9,351 nt of DNA from Gammaproteobacteria bacterium (GCA_027001815.1 JALTLT010000454.1:1-9351), one strand, 5' to 3'; positions 1 to 6,564 are shown, counted from the stretch's first letter. A program made the numbers and translations. The notes: generated by a model from the sequence alone, not told the origin.

Positions 1-2
1 GA

Positions 3-134
3 AAAGGAAAGCCATGGAAGGTTCACCTGGTGGGTGAAAATGAAAAAATCGACTCAAATGCCATTCTACGCGATTATCATCGGATGAACGAGGAATCAGG
101 GCAATGGGAAGTCACGGATTCAGGTGCAATATGA
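3..134 (+). CDS. C-terminal fragment of an unknown protein (5' end outside window)
   Basis: Frame 3 is open from the window edge to a TGA at 132-134, giving 43 residues with mixed, protein-like composition (for example RDYHRMNEESGQWEVTDSG near the end). I do not recognise the family. The base composition is more AT-rich than in the cluster genes. The stop codon falls inside a dispersed repeat (126-160), so the last few residues may be repeat-derived. Frame 1 is also open from base 1 to a stop at 85-87, so the frame choice rests only on length and composition. No function is proposed. Confidence 0.4.
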   Translation, partial: KGKPWKVHLVGENEKIDSNAILRDYHRMNEESGQWEVTDSGAI

Positions 135-160
135 AGCGGCTTCACGCAATTTTCGGGCTG
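126..160 (+). repeat. Dispersed repeat, copy of the right end of the 3933-4182 element
   Basis: Bases 126-159 match 4147-4180 with three mismatches over 34 nt; the shared core reads GCAATAT, AAGCGGCTTCA and TTTTCGGGCT. At 4180 the element ends in CTAG. Here it runs straight into a different repeat (GCAGCCTG, from 161), so this copy is truncated or mosaic. It supplies the stop codon of the upstream open frame. Confidence 0.75.
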
Positions 161-248
161 GCAGCCTGACGGCCTTTGACAGGCCGTCAGGTTCTGGTGC
201 TTTTCGCAGGGCAGAGTGTGACCTTCAGCTTGAAGTCCGACAGGCTGC
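161..248 (+). repeat. REP-like palindromic repeat, copy 1
   Basis: This 88-nt unit is bounded by GCAGCCTG and its inverse CAGGCTGC. A near-identical 86-nt copy lies at 1405-1490 in the same orientation; the main differences are near the left end plus a 2-nt indel. Its left half forms a perfect 11-bp hairpin, CCTGACGGCCT (165-175) and AGGCCGTCAGG (181-191), with a 5-nt loop. A second small stem, CTTCA/TGAAG, lies near the right end. Repetition and palindromy point to a mobile or structural repeat. The open frame across it appears non-coding. Confidence 0.8.
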
Positions 249-430
249 TGGCGGCAACGGTGTTCTCACGCTGACGCCGGTTCTCCGGCGGCACTCCTGC
301 GCCACGCAGACCTGGAGCGCCAGGTTGTACCTGGCAATCGGCGCGCAGCGCCAACGGGGAAGCGGAACCGTGCCGTCTGGCGGCGGCATCGACGAGTGCA
401 ACTCGGCGCTTCCGGCAGCCAAATCCGGCC
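249..430. other. Intergenic stretch with no recognised gene
   Basis: Between the REP-like repeat and the putative promoter I see no protein with family motifs in any frame. The only structure noticed is a 7-bp hairpin, GCCAGGT (319-325) and ACCTGGC (329-335), with a 3-nt loop. An open frame from 124 runs through the region into the permease gene, but its translation here is arginine-, glycine- and serine-rich and looks non-coding. Confidence 0.5.
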
Positions 431-460
431 TTGACACCCCCGGGAAAAAATTCCCACAAT
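431..460 (+). promoter_or_regulatory. Putative sigma70 promoter for the TauE/SafE gene
   Basis: A perfect -35 box TTGACA (431-436) is followed after 18 nt by CACAAT (455-460), a four-of-six match to TATAAT. The spacer contains an imperfect palindrome, GGGAA-N4-TTCCC (442-455), that could be an operator. Transcription would begin near 467, about 90 nt before the proposed GTG start at 556. This fits a short leader and argues that the open frame upstream of 467 is not translated with the permease. Confidence 0.4.
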
Positions 461-555
461 GTGCGGGACTCGAGTACCGGCGTCTCTCCCCACGTTCGGT
501 CCGGCGTAACGGCGGCGCTTCATCCCGCTTCACCACAAGAACAAATCTCTTTCAG

Positions 556-1290
556 GTGCTGGAAACCCTCTCACCACTGCAGCTCGCACTCTCTGCCGCC
601 ATCGTCTCGGTTGCCTACCTGGTGCGGGGTATCGCCGGCTTCGGTTCCGGGCTGATCGCCATCCCGCTGCTTGCCCTGATGATGCCGCTGCAGGTGGTGG
701 TACCCCTGGTGGTGGTGCTCGACTACATGGCCTCTGCCAGCCACGGCGTCTCGCAGCGAAGTCGCATCCTGTGGCGTGAGGTGGTGGTGTTGCTGCCCTT
801 CGCGGCACTCGGCGTCCTCGGCGCCCTGTGGGTGTTCCAGCAGGTGGACGAGGCGCTGCTGCGCCACGCCCTGGGTCTCTTCATACTCCTCTTTGCGATC
901 TACTCCTTCCTCTCCATCGAGAGTCAGCGGGTGATCTCGCGCCGCTGGGCGGCACCGGCGGGTGGGTTGGGGGGATTCATCGGTACCCTGTTCGGGACCG
1001 GCGGCCCCTTCTATGTGCTCTATCTGCGTTTCCGAGGCCTCGACAAGAGCGCATTCAGGGCCACGTTCGCCACCATCTTCCTGCTTGACGGGGCGGGGCG
1101 GCTCGCCGGTTATGTCGCTTCCGGCTTCTTCACCCTCGATCAGCTCACCCTCGTGGCGGTGGCTCTTCCGGTCATGGTGATCTCCCTGGTGATGGGTGGC
1201 CACATCCACACCCGCATGGGCCAGCAGACCTTTCAGCGCGCCATCAGCCTCATTCTGGTGGGAAGCGGCCTCACCCTGCTGATGCGCTGA
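556..1290 (+). CDS. TauE/SafE-family membrane permease (sulfite/anion exporter-like)
   Basis: The protein is a polytopic inner-membrane protein of about 244 residues, the usual size for TauE/SafE (DUF81) transporters. It has two related halves: the first carries the glycine-rich motif RGIAGFGSGLIAIP (residues 24-37) and the second GTLFGTGGPFYVLYLR (143-158). About seven or eight hydrophobic segments are visible. Family members export sulfite, sulfoacetate or related organic anions, but the substrate cannot be read here. No ATG lies near the expected N-terminus. GTG 556 was chosen because the family homology begins immediately after it and a promoter lies upstream, but it has no clear Shine-Dalgarno sequence. 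The nearest in-frame ATG upstream (124) is inside a repeat and would add 144 unlikely residues. The gene converges on the minus-strand cluster and is probably unrelated to it. Confidence 0.8.
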   Translation: MLETLSPLQLALSAAIVSVAYLVRGIAGFGSGLIAIPLLALMMPLQVVVPLVVVLDYMASASHGVSQRSRILWREVVVLLPFAALGVLGALWVFQQVDEALLRHALGLFILLFAIYSFLSIESQRVISRRWAAPAGGLGGFIGTLFGTGGPFYVLYLRFRGLDKSAFRATFATIFLLDGAGRLAGYVASGFFTLDQLTLVAVALPVMVISLVMGGHIHTRMGQQTFQRAISLILVGSGLTLLMR

Positions 1291-1323
1291 GGTGGCCGGT
1301 CGCCACTCCCCCTTGGCAGGATG

Positions 1324-1352
1324 TTGAAAAAGGCCGTCCTGGCCTTTTTCAA
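1324..1352. terminator. Bidirectional terminator-like hairpin between convergent genes
   Basis: A perfect 12-bp stem, TTGAAAAAGGCC (1324-1335) and GGCCTTTTTCAA (1341-1352), encloses a GTCCT loop. The A-tract, GC core and T-tract arrangement would work as an intrinsic terminator on both strands. It begins 33 nt after the permease stop. It is also the left end of the MITE-like element, so a terminator role may be secondary. Confidence 0.55.
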
Positions 1353-1404
1353 ACCCGGAAGCCGAAAATGCGATTTCCGGCCTCCTCACGTTTTCGATGA
1401 CCTG

Positions 1405-1490
1405 GCAGCCTGTCGGATTTTGATAGGCCGTCAGGTTCTGGTGCTTTCCGCGGGGCAGAGTGACCTTCAGCTTGAAGTCCGACAGGCTGC
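1405..1490 (+). repeat. REP-like palindromic repeat, copy 2
   Basis: This is the second copy of the unit at 161-248. Here the outer arms form a perfect 13-bp inverted repeat, GCAGCCTGTCGGA (1405-1417) and TCCGACAGGCTGC (1478-1490), while the inner stem that is perfect in copy 1 has decayed. The small CTTCA/TGAAG stem is retained. It lies inside the larger element 1317-1566. Confidence 0.8.
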
Positions 1491-1566
1491 TGGCCTCATT
1501 GAAAACGGTGGTGCACCCATGCACCGCAGCACAGGCTGGCGAATGACGGTGTTTTTCAACAACCTG

Positions 1567-2790
1567 TTAGCCGGCGGAGTTCCTCGAGATGATGAGCACG
1601 GCGTTGTTGCCTCCAAAGGCGAAGGAGTTGCTCATGGCGTGGTCGACGCCGGCAAGCGACCGCGGTGCCCCCATCACCAGGTCGACCGGGGCGAGTTCGT
1701 CGATCTCGGCCTGGAACGGTACGGGGGGGGCCAGGGCGCGGTTCAGGGCCATTACCGTGACGGCCGCTTCCAGGGCACCGGATGAGCCGATGCAGTGTCC
1801 GTGCGAGGCCTTGGTGGCCGAGAGTGGCGTGGTGTCGAGATGCGATCCGAACACCTTGCGCAGCGAAGCGGCCTCGGCGCAATCGCCGGCCGGGGTGGAG
1901 GTGCCGTGGGCGTTGATGTGTCCGATCTGTTCCGGTTCCAGACCGGCGTCCGCCAGGGCATTGCGAATGGCGATGCACTGGCCATCCGCATGGGGACGGG
2001 TGATGTGAAAGGCGTCGTTGCTCACGCCGTAGCCGGTGATCTCTGCGAGGATGGGTGCCCCCCGATCCATGGCGTGGTCGCGTTCCTCGAGTACCAGGGT
2101 GGCCGCCCCTTCCGAGAGGTGGAATCCGTTCCGGCCGGCGGTGAAGGGACGGCAACCGGTGGAGGGTTCCCCCTCCGGCCGGGCGAGGACGCCGAGCTTC
2201 TGCCACTCGCCCACGACCCCCGGGACCAGCATCGATTCGGCGCCGCCGGCGATGGCCACGTCCAGATAGCCGTCGCGAATGCGTCGCATGCCCTCGCCGA
2301 TGGCCACCGCCGAGGAGGAGCAGGCGGTGGAGTAGCTCTGGCTCTCCCCCTCCACACCCAGGTGGATGGAGATCTGGGCCGAGGGGGCATGGGACATGGT
2401 CATGGGGATGGAGAGCTTGCGTGGCCCCCGCCGGGCGCCGAAGTAGGAGGCGTAGGACTCCTCGAGCGTCTGGGCACCGCCGAAGGAGCAGCCGAACAGC
2501 ACGCCGGTACGCCGGTTCTTGCGGGGCGCCAGACCGGCGGCGGCCACCGCCTGCCGTGCGGAGAGGACCGCGAGCTGCGAGACACGGTCCATGGTGAAGA
2601 GCTGGGAACGGCTGAAATGGTCGGCAGGCTCGTATTCCACCCAGCCGACGGCCTCACCGGGGAGGGCCGGGTGGGGGCGAATGCCACTCACCCCCTCGAC
2701 AAGGTTCTCGAACAGGGTAACGGGATCCATCCCCAGGCAGGAGACGGTCCCGAGCCCCGTCACGACCACTCTTCTGCGTGTATCTCTCAT
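1567..2790 (-). CDS. FabF-like beta-ketoacyl-ACP synthase (KAS II type)
   Basis: The 407-residue protein matches the length and architecture of FabF. It starts with RRVVVTGLGTVSCLG and carries the catalytic Cys157 in STACSSSAVAIGEG, His295 in NAHGTSTP, and Lys327/His332 in KASHGHCIG. It ends with the conserved NSFAFGGNN. The Cys-His-His triad is intact, so decarboxylative Claisen condensation on ACP-bound chains is expected. The ATG at 2790 overlaps the TGA of the upstream hydrolase (ATGA) and has a GGAG ribosome binding site, so translation is probably coupled. No fabD, fabG or other fatty-acid genes are nearby. This suggests a specialised ketosynthase that extends or starts an acyl chain on the cluster ACP (8254-8544). 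The pathway assignment is inference; the family assignment is firm. Confidence 0.93.
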   Translation of the reverse strand: MRDTRRRVVVTGLGTVSCLGMDPVTLFENLVEGVSGIRPHPALPGEAVGWVEYEPADHFSRSQLFTMDRVSQLAVLSARQAVAAAGLAPRKNRRTGVLFGCSFGGAQTLEESYASYFGARRGPRKLSIPMTMSHAPSAQISIHLGVEGESQSYSTACSSSAVAIGEGMRRIRDGYLDVAIAGGAESMLVPGVVGEWQKLGVLARPEGEPSTGCRPFTAGRNGFHLSEGAATLVLEERDHAMDRGAPILAEITGYGVSNDAFHITRPHADGQCIAIRNALADAGLEPEQIGHINAHGTSTPAGDCAEAASLRKVFGSHLDTTPLSATKASHGHCIGSSGALEAAVTVMALNRALAPPVPFQAEIDELAPVDLVMGAPRSLAGVDHAMSNSFAFGGNNAVLIISRNSAG

Positions 2791-3926
2791 CGTCGTTCTC
2801 CGTCGATGCCGGGGAGACGGGCCAGTGGGGAGGAGGGATCGTCCGGCTCGAGAGGGGAGGACCTCCATGGTGGCACCTCGGCAAGGGGGCCGGCCGGGGC
2901 TTCGCAGGCCTCCATCTGGCTCGCCAGGGTCTGCAGAAAATGGCCCGAATAGGGGATCGACCGGTCACGGTCCACGAGCCGGTGGTCGGCGTCCAGATAG
3001 ACGAGGGTGGTGAGTCGCCCGTTGCGAGCCCCCTCATGGGCCTCGATCAGGAGATCGAGTGTCTCCGCCGGCACGGCCGAGTCCTCCTCGCCCATGGCCA
3101 CGATCACCGGGATGGAGAGTTGTGGCAGGATCTGTCGCAGGTCGATGTCGAGGAAGGAGGACCAGTAGCGATAGCTGTGTCCCAGGGCGCGTCGATCGAG
3201 GTCGTCCGGGTCGGCTGCGATGTCGTTCAGCATCTGCTCAACCCCCCCCAAGGGCCTTCCCAGGCCCTCGAGGCGAAGAAGATAGTCGCGGAGCCGGGTG
3301 CCGCCGCTTCCGATCAGACCGAGAAGGGTGATGCGTGGCTCGCGCCGTGCCAGTTCGGCCGCCACGAGAGAACCCTCGGAGGCACCGATCAACACCACGT
3401 TGCGGCACCTCCGCGGAAGGGTGTCGAGGGTGTGGCGGATGAACTCGAGCTGGTCGGAGAGAATCGACTCGAAGTAGTCGGCCCGGATGAAAGATCTGGA
3501 ACACCACAGGCCCCGGCTGCCGTCCCGGATACCCCGTTTCTGCAGGATGAAGACCCACCCTCTCGCACCGTAGAGGGGGGCGAGATAGTGGGGAAAACGG
3601 TCACGTACGCTGCGACAGCCGGAGCCACTGACGAAGAAGATCAGCGTGTCCGCTCCGGCAGGGGTCGAGAGTGCCGGCGAGAGGGGGAACTCGTAGTAGA
3701 GCGCCGAACCACCGCTGTCGAAGGTGAACTCGCCGGCGGAGAGGGTTGGCCCTCCTTCGGCCTCTGGTCGCAGCGGTGAGGTGCAGCCGGCGCTGCCCAG
3801 CAGTAGGGAGAGGATGAGCAGCCCCAGGGATACAGGGGGATGCGCATGGGGTGCGCCGCGAGGAGGGCGGGGAGGAGGAGGGGGAGAGCCCGTGGCGGGA
3901 TGACCGGAACGGATGAGGGTTTCCAT
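2787..3926 (-). CDS. Putative lipoprotein alpha/beta hydrolase
   Basis: The 379-residue protein has a proline-rich N-terminus, a hydrophobic segment (about 32-44) and a Cys in GSAGC at position 48. This resembles a lipoprotein signal, although Ser at -3 is not ideal. The mature part is an alpha/beta hydrolase: FVSGSGC (98-104) may form the oxyanion region, the nucleophile elbow is GASEG with Ser183, and Asp282 (MGEEDSAVP) and His315 (DADH) complete a plausible triad. A C-terminal tail (about 341-379) is proline-rich. The ATG at 3926 has only a weak GAGA upstream and follows the MITE-like element. Its stop overlaps the ketosynthase start. If exported, it would act outside the cytoplasm, perhaps hydrolysing an ester, amide or lactone of the cluster product or giving self-protection. 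The substrate is unknown. Confidence 0.8.
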   Translation of the reverse strand: METLIRSGHPATGSPPPPPRPPRGAPHAHPPVSLGLLILSLLLGSAGCTSPLRPEAEGGPTLSAGEFTFDSGGSALYYEFPLSPALSTPAGADTLIFFVSGSGCRSVRDRFPHYLAPLYGARGWVFILQKRGIRDGSRGLWCSRSFIRADYFESILSDQLEFIRHTLDTLPRRCRNVVLIGASEGSLVAAELARREPRITLLGLIGSGGTRLRDYLLRLEGLGRPLGGVEQMLNDIAADPDDLDRRALGHSYRYWSSFLDIDLRQILPQLSIPVIVAMGEEDSAVPAETLDLLIEAHEGARNGRLTTLVYLDADHRLVDRDRSIPYSGHFLQTLASQMEACEAPAGPLAEVPPWRSSPLEPDDPSSPLARLPGIDGERR

Positions 3927-3932
3927 GTATCT

Positions 3933-4182
3933 CTAGCCCGAAAGTTGGGTGAAGCAGCCGGATGGATGTGCGTCCGGCGTGTTCGAGTGTGCCGCCCTGC
4001 AGCGCAAGGCGTAGCCATCGCCACGGCTTGCGCGAAAAGCGGTGCATTCGGGCGCGCCAGGCGTGCAGGCACCGGCAGGGCGCGCCGGAAACAAACCGGT
4101 ACCCGCTGATATACGGAATATTTTGTTTATAAACATAAAGTTGAATGCAATATCAAGCGGCTTCATGCGATTTTCGGGCTAG
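3933..4182. repeat. MITE-like element, 250 bp, CTAGCCCGAAA terminal inverted repeats
   Basis: The ends are perfect 11-bp inverted repeats: CTAGCCCGAAA (3933-3943) and TTTCGGGCTAG (4172-4182). Weaker pairing continues inward through TGAAGC/GCTTCA. No transposase frame fits inside. The interior has a GC-rich part with two copies of GGCGCGCC (4051-4058 and 4079-4086) and an AT-rich part (about 4107-4150) with a promoter candidate. The right 34 bp recur at 126-160. The element separates the MFS gene from the hydrolase and overlaps the MFS stop codon. Confidence 0.7.
4128..4156 (-). promoter_or_regulatory. Putative sigma70 promoter driving the hydrolase and ketosynthase genes
   Basis: Read on the minus strand, TTGATA (4156-4151) is followed after exactly 17 nt by TTTATA (4133-4128), in the only clearly AT-rich stretch of the cluster. 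Transcription would start near 4120 and reach the hydrolase ATG at 3926 with a leader of roughly 195 nt. The promoter lies inside the MITE-like element, so the insertion may have brought its own promoter to the last two genes. Confidence 0.5.
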
Positions 4183-5360
4183 TCCGAGGTGGGCAGGGGG
4201 TCTTCGGTGAGGAGGTGTGACCGGCCGAACAGTATCCAGATGATGGAGAGCAGGGAGAGCAGCAGGCCGAGGGTCATCGCCTCGATGAAGGAGTTGCCGA
4301 TCGTCACCCACGCGCCGGACAGCGAGCCCGAGAGCGTGGCGACCACCACGGTCATCGCCAGGTACTGGTGGAATCGCGGATAGTCCGTCCGCTCCACGTA
4401 GCGGTACTTCGAAGCGCCGACGAGAGAGGTCGATATTCCCGCGGGAAAGCCCATCGAGACCAACAGGGCGACGATCGAGAGGGGGTCTGCCAGACCCACC
4501 AGCGCGGCTGTCGGCATGAGGAGCAGCGGGGCCATACTGGAAGCCAGGAAGAGGTCCCGTATCAGTTGGGGCCGGCGGGGGTGGAAGCGGTTGGCCAGTA
4601 TCGCGCCGACCAGGGCCGCGATGCCGATGGCGGAGATGGAGAAACCGATGTGGGAGGTGGCGGGAGTCGTCTCGAGGGCCGAGGCGATGGCCGAGAAGTA
4701 CCAGTTGATAAGGAAGGTGCTCGTGCCGGCGATGACCAACAGGGTGCGGGTCCGCGGTGGCAGGGGCGCTCTCCGTGCTGCTGCGGGGGATGGCCCCGGC
4801 CCCTCGTGATTTGCGGCGAACAGAGCGGTGAGCAGGAACAGTCCGCCGGCGGCGAGGCCGGTGAGCGTCGCTCCCCAGCGATCATGGAAAATACCGGCGC
4901 CGATCGGTGCGAGGACCTGGGCGATCAGGTAGGGGATCTGCATCTGCCTGCCGAGTCGTTCGCGTGCGGGACGCCCCCGGTTCACGAACACCATGGTGTT
5001 GAGCCTGTAGGTGAGCACGGTATAGAGGCCACAGAACCCCGCAGCGACCAGGAGGGCGTAGAGCGGGGAGGAGGTGATGGCGGCGCCTTGGTCCTGTGCG
5101 GTCGCGAACAGCGCCGGCACGGCCAACGCCATCAGGAGCAGGTGGTGGCCTGTGAGCCGGTGGGCATTGCGCAGGAGGATCATCGAGGCGAGGATACGCC
5201 CCGCTGCGCAGAAGGCGATGCCGAATCCCAGCATCGTTCCGTGTGTTGCGGTGGGTACCTGCGAGAGCAGTCCGAATACCAGCAGTTGGGCGAAGCCGAG
5301 CCCGCAGGTGGCGGAAAAGACCGTCCAGAGCAGGGTCGAGGTGCGCGGTTCCTCCTTCAT
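4179..5360 (-). CDS. Major facilitator superfamily (MFS) transporter, probable exporter
   Basis: The 393-residue protein has about twelve hydrophobic segments, at roughly 9-31, 42-63, 72-88, 98-125, 141-157, 163-184, 205-225, 237-257, 270-290, 294-314, 332-352 and 358-378. A hydrophilic, Pro/Arg-rich loop lies near 184-205 between the two six-helix halves. GIFHDRWGATL (156-166) resembles the loop after helix 5 in MFS efflux proteins. The ATG at 5360 overlaps the TGA of the peptidase gene (ATGA), which indicates co-translation. As the only transporter in the cluster it is the likely exporter of the final product; this is inference from context. The TAG stop (4179-4181) lies within the terminal repeat of the MITE-like element. 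Confidence 0.85.
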   Translation of the reverse strand: MKEEPRTSTLLWTVFSATCGLGFAQLLVFGLLSQVPTATHGTMLGFGIAFCAAGRILASMILLRNAHRLTGHHLLLMALAVPALFATAQDQGAAITSSPLYALLVAAGFCGLYTVLTYRLNTMVFVNRGRPARERLGRQMQIPYLIAQVLAPIGAGIFHDRWGATLTGLAAGGLFLLTALFAANHEGPGPSPAAARRAPLPPRTRTLLVIAGTSTFLINWYFSAIASALETTPATSHIGFSISAIGIAALVGAILANRFHPRRPQLIRDLFLASSMAPLLLMPTAALVGLADPLSIVALLVSMGFPAGISTSLVGASKYRYVERTDYPRFHQYLAMTVVVATLSGSLSGAWVTIGNSFIEAMTLGLLLSLLSIIWILFGRSHLLTEDPLPTSD

Positions 5361-6100
5361 GATGGTGGCTGGAGCCGTTGGTCCGCCATCGCCCTCTGCC
5401 GTTCCGCCTCTTCTCCCGGGAGATCGGGCGTTGCGTGTACGAGGGTGATCTCTTCGTGCGGAATGTCGAGCAGGGTGGCGATCTCTTCGACGGCCTCGCG
5501 AACTCCTCCCAGTCCGTCGACCAGTCCCGCATCGATGGCCCGTCTGCCGGTGATCAGGCGCCCGTCGGTGTAGAGATCCCAGCGATTCCTGCCGCCCCGG
5601 TGCGACTCGATGAAGGAATGGAACTGCAGGTCGAGGTCCTGGAGCAGATCGTCGATGGCCCGCTGTTCCAGGGGGCCGCCGCTCGGCCCGTGTGGCGTCA
5701 GCATGTGTTTCAGCGCACCATGGGTTACCGCCTGCATGCCTGCCGGCTGCCCCTCCACCGGTTCAGGGTGCCGCCGGTAGTCGAGGCTGCTGCACAGGCC
5801 GCCGACCAGCGAGGCCGGCCGGGAGAGGATGCGGGTCGAGGGGGCGATCGCGTAGTAGGCAGCCGAGGCGCAGAGGTCGGCGATCACCGCGACCGTGGGC
5901 AGCGACAGGGCACGGATGCCGCTGGCGATCTCCTGGGCGGCACAGAGACTGCCCCCTCCGGAGTTGACCCACAGGATCAGCCCGGCGAAGTGTTTCCCCT
6001 CTCCGTCTGCGGGCAGCGACCCGAGCAGTTCCAGGAGCGGGTGGTCGTAGCTGATCTCTCCAACCAGGTCGAGACGGAGCAGGTCGATCGATGGAGTCAC
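5357..6100 (-). CDS. S49-family (SppA-like) Ser/Lys peptidase, ClpP/crotonase fold
   Basis: The protein has 247 residues from GTG 6100, whose codon overlaps the TGA of the preceding gene. The S49 signature is visible: LILWVNSGGG (41-50), DLCASAAYYAI (75-85) with predicted nucleophile Ser79, and AVTHGALKHM (124-133) with predicted general base Lys131. DGRLITGRRAIDAGLVDGLGG (179-199) is the C-terminal family motif. The usual ASGGYY is ASAAYY here, a conservative change. Unlike SppA it has no N-terminal membrane anchor, so it should be cytosolic. Family members cut peptides, classically signal-peptide remnants. Between the maturation genes and the exporter it is a good candidate for removing the leader of the short peptide, or for proteolytic immunity. 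The role is inference; the fold is well supported. Confidence 0.85.
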   Translation of the reverse strand: MTPSIDLLRLDLVGEISYDHPLLELLGSLPADGEGKHFAGLILWVNSGGGSLCAAQEIASGIRALSLPTVAVIADLCASAAYYAIAPSTRILSRPASLVGGLCSSLDYRRHPEPVEGQPAGMQAVTHGALKHMLTPHGPSGGPLEQRAIDDLLQDLDLQFHSFIESHRGGRNRWDLYTDGRLITGRRAIDAGLVDGLGGVREAVEEIATLLDIPHEEITLVHATPDLPGEEAERQRAMADQRLQPPS

Positions 6101-6564
6101 GGTTCGAATATCCAGAAGCCTCTGCGGCCGCCGTGGCTGGCCTCTTCGATGGCCAGCCCCTTTCGCGAACAGAGAACCCCCACCAGGCGGGCCAGCGAAC
6201 GGGAATCGGTTCCGTAGAAGGCACGGGTCAGTCCCAGTCCCCTGGCGTGGGAGAGGCAGGTCTCTACATAGAAGGGCATCAGTCGCGCGATGGCGCGGGT
6301 GCGGGCCAGCAGGTTGTCCCTGGAGGCGGCGCAGATGGAGTTCATCAGGTAGATGTCACCCTGCCGGTAGCCCCGAGCGGCGGCGAGCACGCCACGATCC
6401 GACACCGCGACGACGGTCACCGACGAGGGATCCTCGATGCGGAAGTGGACATCCTTGAGGGCGCGTTCCCGCACCTCTTCCAGAAAGGGAAACTGCTCGA
6501 GAAACAGGGCGTGAATGGCCGGGGCGTCTTCAGGCGAGGCCCGTCGTGTGGTGATGGTTTCCAT
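6097..6564 (-). CDS. Divergent GNAT-like acyltransferase
   Basis: The 155-residue protein opens with TTRRASPEDAPAIHALFLEQF, typical of the first strand and helix of GNAT N-acyltransferases. A predicted beta hairpin follows (VTVVAVSDRGVLAAARGY, 49-66), then a helix and the C-terminal segment YGTDSRSLARLVGVLCSRKG (117-136). The acyl-CoA-binding motif A (R/Q-x-x-G-x-G/A) is not evident at the expected place, where SRDNLLARTRAIARLM (81-96) is found. It may therefore bind an unusual donor such as acyl-ACP, or be non-catalytic. The ATG at 6564 has a strong AGGAG and lies inside the end of the radical SAM gene (35-bp overlap). It could acylate the peptide product or act as partner to the maturase; neither can be decided from sequence. 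Confidence 0.65.
   Translation of the reverse strand: METITTRRASPEDAPAIHALFLEQFPFLEEVRERALKDVHFRIEDPSSVTVVAVSDRGVLAAARGYRQGDIYLMNSICAASRDNLLARTRAIARLMPFYVETCLSHARGLGLTRAFYGTDSRSLARLVGVLCSRKGLAIEEASHGGRRGFWIFEP

Larger units (their letters stand above)
1317..1566. repeat. MITE-like element, 250 bp, terminal inverted repeats, copy 1
   Basis: The ends are CAGGATGTTGAAAAA (1317-1331) and TTTTTCAACAACCTG (1552-1566), which are inverse with 14 of 15 matches. The element contains a terminator-like hairpin at the left end, the REP-like palindrome at 1405-1490, and a right-hand 55 bp that recurs inverted at 9291-9347. It encodes no transposase. Its right end directly abuts the TAA stop (1567-1569) of the ketosynthase gene. 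No convincing target-site duplication was seen. Confidence 0.7.

Noticed and set aside
124..555. ATG at 124 as the permease start
   Set aside because: The added 144 residues derive from repeats and unstructured sequence upstream of the promoter candidate.
571..1524. Minus-strand open frame of 317 codons opposite the permease and repeat
   Set aside because: Gln/Glu/His-rich translation without motifs, starting inside a repeat; the plus-strand permease explains the region.
1795..2952. Long plus-strand open frame (385 codons) opposite the ketosynthase and hydrolase
   Set aside because: It is the antisense shadow of genes with clear catalytic motifs in high-G+C DNA; its translation has no family features.
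4368..5573. Long plus-strand open frame (401 codons) opposite the MFS gene
   Set aside because: Very Gly/Glu/Arg-rich antisense shadow of a convincing membrane protein.
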